From Chelydra serpentina (taxonomy: Eukaryota > Chordata > Testudines > Chelydridae), in the NCBI GenBank assembly GCA_037349315.1, contig JBAIAC010000001.1, positions 40,796,001 to 40,860,000 of the forward strand: a stretch of 64,000 nucleotides of DNA. The letters are read 5' to 3'. Under the pieces are notes generated by a model. That model was not told where the DNA came from and made no database searches. It saw only the letters and a program-made list of their open reading frames with translations. The first letter of the stretch is position 1. Each line of letters starts with the position of its first letter. The translations under genes were made by a program, and so were the position numbers. Of the stretch, positions 57,166-64,000 are shown piece by piece.

Positions 57166-58144
57166 TGTGTCAGGTCTGGGTCACAGCTGAGAGTGCCAAA
57201 CTGAGGACGGACTGTCAGAAAATAGGTTAGACACCCCAAACTGATGGTATCTTCTATCATTAGATTTAACCAAGCCAGTAACAAAAGTGTACTCCTGGAC
57301 TACTATGTTAGCTTTACCATGGAGTCACAGACAGTCCCCTTAGGCATTCCAGCCTCTCTTTACCACCCAGACAAACTGGATATCATGATGAAAGGTTATT
57401 AAAACCAAATTCACCACCCATTAGGTTCTTCCAGCGCTAGGAGGCCAGTCCCTTACCCAAGTCAATGGATGCTCAAGGACATTACACCAAATACAATACG
57501 GTAGCCAATCATTTAGTAGACTAAAGATTTATTAACAAAAAAATAAATGAGAGTTACTAAAAGGTTAAAGCAGATAAAATACATTACAGTTGGATCACAG
57601 TATGTAGTCCAAAATGATAGCAGGGATATTAACTCTGCTAGTTTTCTATAAGTCTCTCTGGGTTGCCCAAATAGTTTTGGGGAACCTCAGTCCTTTTGTT
57701 CAAAATTTCCCATCAGAATTTATGAGTCCAGAGATGGGGTAGGAAAGAGGTGGCCAGAGGCCTTTGTTCTCCATTTTTATACCTTCCCCCTTTTTGCTGG
57801 AAAAATCCTGGCTGTGTCATGGGATCTGGTAGCTCTGCCAACAGTCCTTCATATGATTGCAAACTTTAGTTTGCACCTTTTGTGCACGAGCCGTTTGAGG
57901 CATCTTCGGGAATGATGTGCAAAGGCTCTTGTTTACAGTTCCTTTGTTATTCCTGAAGAGCTAAGCTGTGGGCGTCTCTCTGACTCACACGTTCAAGTTA
58001 CAAACATATAGCAAAATTTCATAACCCCACACACAATGTAGATATACATATTATAACAAGATACAAATGCTCAGCAGATTACAACTTTTCCAATGCTACC
58101 TCACAAGGCATAGTTTGTACAAGGTTTGTCACAATTTTGTAACA
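57166..58144 (-). mobile_element. LTR-like element, minus strand
   Basis: On the minus strand it begins tgttacaaaattgtgac and has a good TATA box (tataaaaatgg, plus-strand position about 57772-57782), placing the promoter about 370 bp into the element. It ends near cagacctgaca. TG...CA ends are therefore plausible, but no 5-bp duplication could be matched (gtggt on the right). The adjacent 'tttattaacaaaaaaataaatgag' region (57527-57550) is typical of turtle LTR U5/R DNA. No viral gene is visible. Confidence 0.5.
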
Positions 58145-58758
58145 GTGGTGATCATATTTGTCTAGACTATCACTTTCCCCTTTAGCCAGCATCACATCCT
58201 GTTTCTAGATTTGTGTGTTCATCTTTTAGCTTCATGTATTAAGATTAGTCTTTCTTAAATCTTCCTACTGATGCTGCTTTTCGTATCTTGCCTGACTGGG
58301 CTTCCCACTAAGTTAAAAGGCACCTTGCAGAAGCAGTTCCTCCAGTTATTGCCTGGCACAGAATGCCTTCTGAAAAGAGTTGACACTGATAAAGGCAGAG
58401 GGGAGAAACTTGTAGTTTTGCTGTAGTGGTTTTAAAATATCATTAGATTAAAAAATAAATAAATAAATATTTGTGAGGTGAGAGGTACAAGGAGAACGGA
58501 ACAGAAAATAGCAAAGGGAAGGCAGAGAAAAAATTGGAAGACACAAATTGGATGGGCAGAAAGATGAAAAGCAAAGGTAGAGAAAAAGTGTTCTGATCCC
58601 TTCCTCCTGTTTCAGCCTTACCTTCCCTCTACCTTTTCTTAACTGATTGTCCTTGTTTTTCTCTCTTCCTCTCCTTGTCCATTCTACCCTTTCCTTTGAG
58701 AAAATATTTCTGTGGTTTTGCTAATCTCTCCAGCATTATGAAATGTTGCCTAACGTAC
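58145..58758. other. No gene seen
   Basis: Contains an (AAAT)n stretch at 58450-58470. Otherwise unassigned. Confidence 0.4.
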
Positions 58759-59184
58759 TGTGACGGTGTTCCCCATAAAACTTTATGGGGAGATGCTTAT
58801 AAATGTATATATGTAACTAGAATATGTTTTATGCTACATGTGCCATGTAACATATCTCTGTGAAAGTTATGACCTACTGAATTTATTCCTCCTGTTTGTA
58901 TGCATGTATCATTGTTGTAGTTGGAGTTATGAAGATTGGTTTTATATTTGCTGGTTTTGTACATAGCCTTTGTAAGTGCATGGGATCATCTTTGGAGCAG
59001 AATGTGCCTGTTAAGTACGAGCACTTAACAGACAAAAGACGTTGCAGACCCCAATCCACATTGGGGCTGGGTCTGGAATGCAACTGGTTAGGCTGGTTGC
59101 CGAAGGGTGCATGGACAGGTGACGTGCCCAGGTGATCCCCAAACTCCATGGTAACAGGATGTTACACAGGGAGGGGGAAAAGAC

Positions 59185-59192
59185 TATAAAAG
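59185..59192 (+). promoter_or_regulatory. TATA box of the solo LTR
   Basis: tataaaag, a consensus TATA element about 425 bp into the LTR, followed within 25-30 bp by 'cccttccattttgtcttcag', where transcription would start. It is a candidate for an exapted promoter if any downstream transcript exists. No such gene is visible in the window. Confidence 0.6.
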
Positions 59193-59605
59193 CCCGGGGG
59201 AGACCCTTCCATTTTGTCTTCAGCTGGCTAAAGGGAGAGGCTCTCCACCCCACCAAGGACATTCCTGAGGGGAATTGAACAAAGGACAAAGACACTAGGG
59301 GGTGTGAGCGACTGCTGGACCCAGGCTAATTCTACAGCCTGTAAAAAGGAAAATATCTGAATCTGGTGAGGCTTTTATCTGTGTTAACTTTGAATAGACA
59401 TAGACGTGCGTGTTTTATTTTATTTTACTAAGTAATTCGCTTTGTTCGGTCTGTCATTACTTGACATCACTTAAATCCTACTTGCTGTACTTACTAAAAT
59501 CACTTTTTACTCATTAAGTTTCCTGGAGTATGAGTGGTTACCTGGGAAGGCAAACAGCTGTGCATATCTTTCTATCTTTGAAATAGAAGGCGAACTATTT
59601 GTGAG

Positions 59606-59636
59606 TTTACCCTGTATAAGCTTTATACAGGGTAAA
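59606..59636 (+). other. 13-bp perfect hairpin in the solo LTR
   Basis: tttaccctgtata at 59606-59618 pairs with tatacagggtaaa at 59624-59636 around a five-base loop agctt. It lies downstream of the TATA box, so it would be in the RNA. Similar hairpins are recalled from other copies of this LTR family, suggesting a conserved RNA or integrase feature. Confidence 0.75.
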
Positions 59637-60119
59637 ACGGATTTATTAAGGGTTTGAACCTCCTTGGAGTTGAGCAGCTGGGTGTCAAAGGCAAGAGCGC
59701 TTCCAGGGGCCTTACAGTGGTGAGTGGACTTGGTTCGGACCTGGGTCTGTGTTTGCAGCAGATCAGTGGAATCTGGCTCAAAACAGACAGGATTCGGGAG
59801 TCCCAAGCTGGAAAAGGCCTGGAAGCAGGGGTAGAAGTAGCCTTGGCACACCAGGTGGCAGCACCAAGCAGGTCTCTGTGGCCCCAACCCATCACACGTA
59901 CCAGATATTTTACTGCTAAAACTGTCCTGGAGAGGTTACATGCTTGACTGGTTTTCCTAGAGACCTCTACATCAGCAAATTATTAGCAAAATAATTATTG
60001 TACAGTAGAAAATATATCAACCTTGACTGATGAAAAAACATTAACACTGCTTACACCTGTATGTTTATCAAGGCTTGATTATAATAATATTCTTCCTTTT
60101 TTATTCAAAGTGTTACAGT

Positions 60120-60680
60120 CTCAAAATGCTTTGACCTATTCTGATGTCCAGCCTTCAAAAGGGATGTTGACAAATTGGAAAGAAGTCAGAAAAGAACTAC
60201 AAGAATGATGCAAGTTCTTGACAGCATTACAGTGACAGACTAAAGAAATTTGATCTATTTCGTTTATCCTAAGGAAGGTTAAAAATGACTTGATCTCAAT
60301 TTATAATTACCTATATGGGGATATTTTTCTTATAATAGGGGTTTATTTCAGCTAGCAAACAAAGACAAAACAAGATCTAGTGTCTAGAAGCTGAAGCTTG
60401 ACAAATTCAGACTAGAAATAAAGCACAAATTAATAACAAACGAGGTAATTAACAGAGATGTGGTAGATTCTCCATAACTTGAAGGCTTTAAATCAGACAT
60501 GGATGTCTTTCTAAAAGATAACTTCTGGCCGAGTGTAAACATATTCACTTGTAGTTGAGTGAAAACATATTCGCTTGATGAATATGAATTTTCAGATGAA
60601 ATTCTATGACCTCTGTTATACAGGAGGTCAGAAGAGATGTTCACAATAGTCCCTACTAGCTTTAAAATCCATTAATAAAG
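60120..60680 (+). mobile_element. CR1/L3 LINE 3' part, old
   Basis: 'ttgacaaattggaaagaagt', 'cagaaaagaactacaagaat', 'actaaagaaatttgatctat', 'agacaaaacaagatctagtg', 'gatgtggtagattctccata' and 'gaggtcagaagagatgttca' follow ORF2 C-terminus and 3' UTR in order and correspond to 17516-17960 and to 6085-6300. Many stops and indels. Confidence 0.7.
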
Positions 60681-60734
60681 TTGATGACTTCAATAGGAAC
60701 AAGACTAAGCCCATTATAGCTAACAATGTTAACT

Positions 60735-61010
60735 AAAGCCCAGATCCAATAAAGCAATTAAGCATGCACATAATTCAGTACATGAATAGCCCCACTGATT
60801 TCAATGGAATACCTCAAGTTATTAATAATAACATGCCTACAGGCTCCATCTTCAGAGGCACTGGACTGTTCCATAGTCCAAAAGAGTTCTGGACCCAGAG
60901 AGCTTACAATTTAAGTAGACAAGCCAGGAAAAGGATAGGAGAAAGGAAGCATTATCATCCCCACATCAGAGATCAGGAGCTGAGGCATGCACACAGGACA
61001 CAGACTTAAG
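60735..61010. repeat. Short palindrome and decayed MIR-class SINE
   Basis: 60735-60830 carries 'ccccactgatttcaatggaa' in a palindromic setting. 60890-60990 has 'cccagagagcttacaattta' and 'cagagatcaggagctgaggc', typical of old MIR-class tails and cores. Confidence 0.35.
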
Positions 61011-61644
61011 CACCCATAAACCCTTATTAAGCCTTTCCTGTGTAGTGGGGTCCTTTACATGCACCACTGGGACCAGACACAATATAAATCTTCAATTGCA
61101 TTACACTCTGCATTCAGCTCATATGCAGGGCATGCTAAGTTTTATCAAAACAGGTTTTCTGCTATGATGATGATGATCTGAACCATGAAAGAAATATTAG
61201 CACTGTCAGTTTCCATTCCAGACCAGAGAATGAACATTAACCAGTACTGCCCTCTAGTCCTAGACTTTACAAAAGGGTGGAACTCTATAAGATGATTAGT
61301 ACCTTTAGAAAATGGCTATTCAATGATACATCCAGGGCGACTGGATTTCACTTATTTAACATTGAAAACACACACAACAAAACACAGCCCGACATTGTGT
61401 TTCATCATATTTAAATGAAGAATGCTCATGACAAAAGAGTTAATGTCCCGGTGACATGTGTGCACTTGAGCATATGAAGAAACCAACACCTTCAAACTTG
61501 GCTGCTTACAGTTAAGTATCTAAGTCCATATTTAGCTCCAATTGAAAACACATTGATTCAATGCTCAGGGTAATTAACAGTTCAAAATTCCATTGTAATC
61601 ATACTTGTGTGTGTACCTCAGACCACCACTTTAAGGCATGGACA
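61011..61644. other. No gene seen
   Basis: AT-rich, no recognised element. Confidence 0.4.
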
Positions 61645-62220
61645 CGTAGGGCTACATTTACAAAGGTACTTAGGTGATTGAGTCACGTTTTTAGGCATCG
61701 CTGAGATTCACAAAACTCCTGTGGGAGACCCCTGGTTCAAGTCCTCCATCCACTTGAGGAGGAGGAGTAAAGATTTGAATAGAATCTGCCACTTCTCAAG
61801 TGAGTACCTGAGCCACTGGGGTATGGGATTTTCCGGTGCGTGGGCTCCCTCCTGTGGAAGCTGGAGTTAGGCAGCTTCTGGGCATGCCTTCTGGATCAGG
61901 CCCCACATATGAGTTAGGCAGAGGAGTGCCTGTCTTCTCCTGGTCCATGCATTGCACTGGCAGTTGGGGGAGATTGGTGTCCGGACGCTTAGAGTGAGGC
62001 TGTACTGTGCATATTCAGAGTCAGAAACGTCCGGACCTAGGGAGCTTTTACTGCTAAAACATTGGCATTGAGTGTGTTCAGGCACCTACAGGGTTAAGCA
62101 GGAGTTGAACAACCTGGGCAAGAACCCCAACCATTAAACTAAAGGTTATGAGGGAAGTGGTCCTCCTCCCCCACTTCTTGCAAACAAAAAACCACCTTAG
62201 GTGCCTAACTCTATGAAGAT
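61645..62220. mobile_element. Probable DNA element with 'acaaaggtacttaggtg' ends
   Basis: Left 'tttacaaaggtacttaggtg'; right side 'caccttaggtgcctaactct' is inverted relative to it, and the word (t)taggtgcctaa recurs in several turtle MITEs. The right end and target duplication are uncertain. The interior shows no coding frame beyond short overlapping ones. Confidence 0.35.
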
Positions 62221-63203
62221 TTGCAAGGAAAGATATGACCCTATTTCTATGAGAGGGAAGGGGCTTGGGTCTGCACAGTATCACAAACAGTATTTAAATT
62301 TAAGCAATTTTCCTTTCAGCCTTATAATGCCTTATGAAATCATATCATTCATTAACAAGAGACTTTCCAGTTCTCTTTACTTATCAAATGTGAACATTTT
62401 TGCATTGCATTATTCAGCATTTAAAAATCAAGCATGTAAAGGCAATTCTGTTCTATTTCAACTTGATACTCTTACAAAACAGCAAACTCTCACTCATTAA
62501 AGCATAACAAAAGTCCATGAAAAAGTTTCTCATTTTATCCAAATACTATTTATCGGTATTTCTAATTTCACTTTAATAACCTTTCATTTAAAGCCTATCA
62601 GAATAATATCATCTAGGCTTTTAACATCATTACAAAAGAACTGAAATGGATTCAAGCCCATTTTTTCCTTTTTTCTTTTTATAGAACAATCTCATTTTAG
62701 TGTGGTACCTTATTCAATCCTTAACACCAGTTTTTCAAAACAAATCAACTTGTATATCAATCACAGATTCTTTTTTTAGTGACTTAAAACTAAGCAAATT
62801 ACCCATGTAGTTTTAAAATATATATTTGGGAAATTATAATTTCCTTATCTTTAACAAAGAGAAAAAAGAGTAAATGTATTTCTCTTTTGCAGGTGCCTCG
62901 CTAAAAACAAACTGCAGCCTTTGAAACAATGCTTTAACAAATCAAAATGGTTTTAACTCACTACTAATTCATGTTTTGTATGCTTTAAACTTCTGTTAAT
63001 TGAAAATTACAGTTTCTGTTTCTCTTTTCAGAGCTATTCACTAATTAGCTATTCACGAATTTCAAGTCTTTGTTTAAATATACCCTTCTCAGTTCTACCA
63101 TAACAGGCCCAATCTACACTAAAAAAAGGTTTGCCTGTATAGTTCTTTCTATATCATATTATGCACTCAAGGTTCCTATAGCTACATCCGTCCCAGGATA
63201 TTT
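62221..63203. other. No gene seen
   Basis: Very AT-rich with T- and A-runs. The 99-codon frame at 62201-62500 has no domain. Confidence 0.4.
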
Positions 63204-63931
63204 GAGAGACCAGGTGGGTGAGGTAATAGCTTTTATTGGACCAACTTCAGTTAGTGACAGAGACAAGCTTTTGAGCCACACAGAGCTCTTAGTCAGGTCT
63301 GGGAAAGGTACTCCCAGGCCACGTCTACACTGCCACTTACCTCGCTATAACTTACATCACTCAGGAGTGTGAATAAGTCAACCCCTGAGTGACATAAGTT
63401 ACACCGACCTAGGCCCCAGTGTGGACAGGGCTATGTCAGCAGAAGAGCTTCTCCTGCCAACATATCTACCACCTTCTGTGGAGGTGGATTTATTATGCCG
63501 ATGAAAGAACTCTCTCCTGTCAGCATAGAGCGTCTTCATCAGACATGCTACAATGGCACAGCCGCATCAGTGCAGCTACCAGGATGTAGAACTTTTAGTG
63601 TAGACTAGCCCCCAGTCACAGCAAAATGCAAGGTGGAACAGATTGTTTAGCATAAACAGTTATCACATATTGTAAGGGACCATCCAAGGTAGAGTGGCCC
63701 ATTAACACTTCTGCAGGCATAGGACAAAAAGAGGGGGGTAGCGGGCTACAGATATGTGGGTCCCTTACAATATGTGCTAACTACTTCTGCTAAACAATCT
63801 GTCCCACCTTGCGTTTTGCTGTGACGCTGAGAGCACCTTTCCCAGACCTGAAGAACAACTCTGTGTGGCTCAAAAGCTTGTCTCTCTCACGAACAGAAGT
63901 TACCAATTACCTCACCCACCTTGTATCTCTC
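63204..63931. mobile_element. Penelope-like inverted pair (palindrome) with MITE insertion
   Basis: The left arm (63204-63316 plus 63613-63690) and the right arm (63760-63931) are inverted copies. 'caggtgggtgaggtaatagc' answers 'attacctcacccaccttgta'. 'agcttttgagccacacagag' answers 'ctctgtgtggctcaaaagct'. 'acagattgtttagcataaac' answers 'ttctgctaaacaatctgtcc'. 'acatattgtaagggaccatc' answers 'gggtcccttacaatatgtgc'. The unique centre is about 63690-63760. Each arm has a degenerate hammerhead-like block (ctga...ctcaaaag). Penelope-like elements often carry inverted or tandem terminal repeats with hammerhead motifs; the assignment here rests on that resemblance. Confidence 0.65.
63317..63612. mobile_element. 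MITE inserted in the left arm of the palindrome
   Basis: Left ggccacgtctacact; reverse complement of right end gggggctagtctacact. About 296 bp. The right arm of the palindrome reads straight from 'gggaaaggtgctctcagc' to 'gtcacagcaaaacgc' without this sequence, proving that it is an insertion into the left arm. Flanking cccag on both sides may be a short target duplication. Confidence 0.8.
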
Positions 63932-63970
63932 TGTCATATTATGGCATGTTCATATTGGTACATAAACTCT

Positions 63971-64000
63971 GGCCATGTCTATACTAGGAAGTGCTTTACT
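63971..64000 (+). mobile_element. Start of another MITE, cut by window edge
   Basis: ggccatgtctatactaggaa is the same type of end as ggccacgtctacact at 63317. The rest lies outside the window. Confidence 0.5.

Larger units (their letters stand above)
58759..59896 (+). mobile_element. Solo LTR, plus strand, perfect 5-bp duplication (1138 bp)
   Basis: Starts tgtgacgg and ends ccatcaca (TG...CA). Flanked by identical pentamers cgtac at 58754-58758 and 59897-59901. A TATA box (tataaaag) lies at 59185-59192, followed by a GC-rich 'gcccgggggagacccttcc' block as in LTR promoters. No internal region and no second LTR nearby, so it is a solo LTR produced by recombination between two LTRs. No gag, pol or env is present. 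Whether the parent was an endogenous retrovirus or a gypsy-type element cannot be told from the LTR alone. Confidence 0.88.

Overview
The window is 64 kb of vertebrate nuclear DNA with no protein-coding gene, tRNA or rRNA that I can support. The repeat content points to a turtle or tortoise, with a crocodilian second. It carries CR1 LINEs, one with an ATTCTATG-repeat 3' end and one with a TTCTTATG-type 3' end. It also has many short hAT-like elements with 8-bp target duplications, Penelope-like fragments, MIR/L2-type SINE tails and TG...CA solo LTRs. Family names come from recognising consensus features from general knowledge; no database search was run.

Layout. 1-5.8 kb: a truncated DNA transposon at the left edge, palindromic MITEs and a dated hAT element (3713-4353). 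6-18 kb: old CR1 tails, a MIR copy, small MITEs, and a well-preserved CR1 3' end (17145-17996). 20-31 kb: two copies of a double-hairpin MITE in opposite orientation (20517 and 29112), a Penelope-like fragment, a possible L1 ORF1 relic on the minus strand, SINE pieces, and a GC-rich fold-back hAT MITE with a perfect target duplication (30093-30463). 31-40 kb: more MITEs, some nested, and CR1/MIR fragments. 40.1-44.1 kb: an almost full-length CR1 on the minus strand with decayed ORF1 (esterase-like) and ORF2 (endonuclease plus reverse transcriptase). 44.7-48 kb: a hAT-type element packed with G-rich tandem repeats, and an LTR-like region interrupted by another hAT element. 52-60 kb: four LTR-type sequences, two hAT elements 48 bp apart, and a 49-bp GC-rich minisatellite inside one of them. 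60-64 kb: an old CR1, MITEs, and a Penelope-like inverted pair interrupted by a MITE.

Nothing works together as a pathway. The window is a record of insertions, and target-site duplications and nesting allow relative dating. The long open frames at 44.7-45.7 and 54.3-55.0 kb are by-products of tandem repeats read through on both strands. No previously undescribed gene system was found. The strongest unusual signals are the terminal-repeat-sharing hAT elements with unrelated minisatellite cores, the double-hairpin MITE pair, and the interrupted Penelope-like palindrome.
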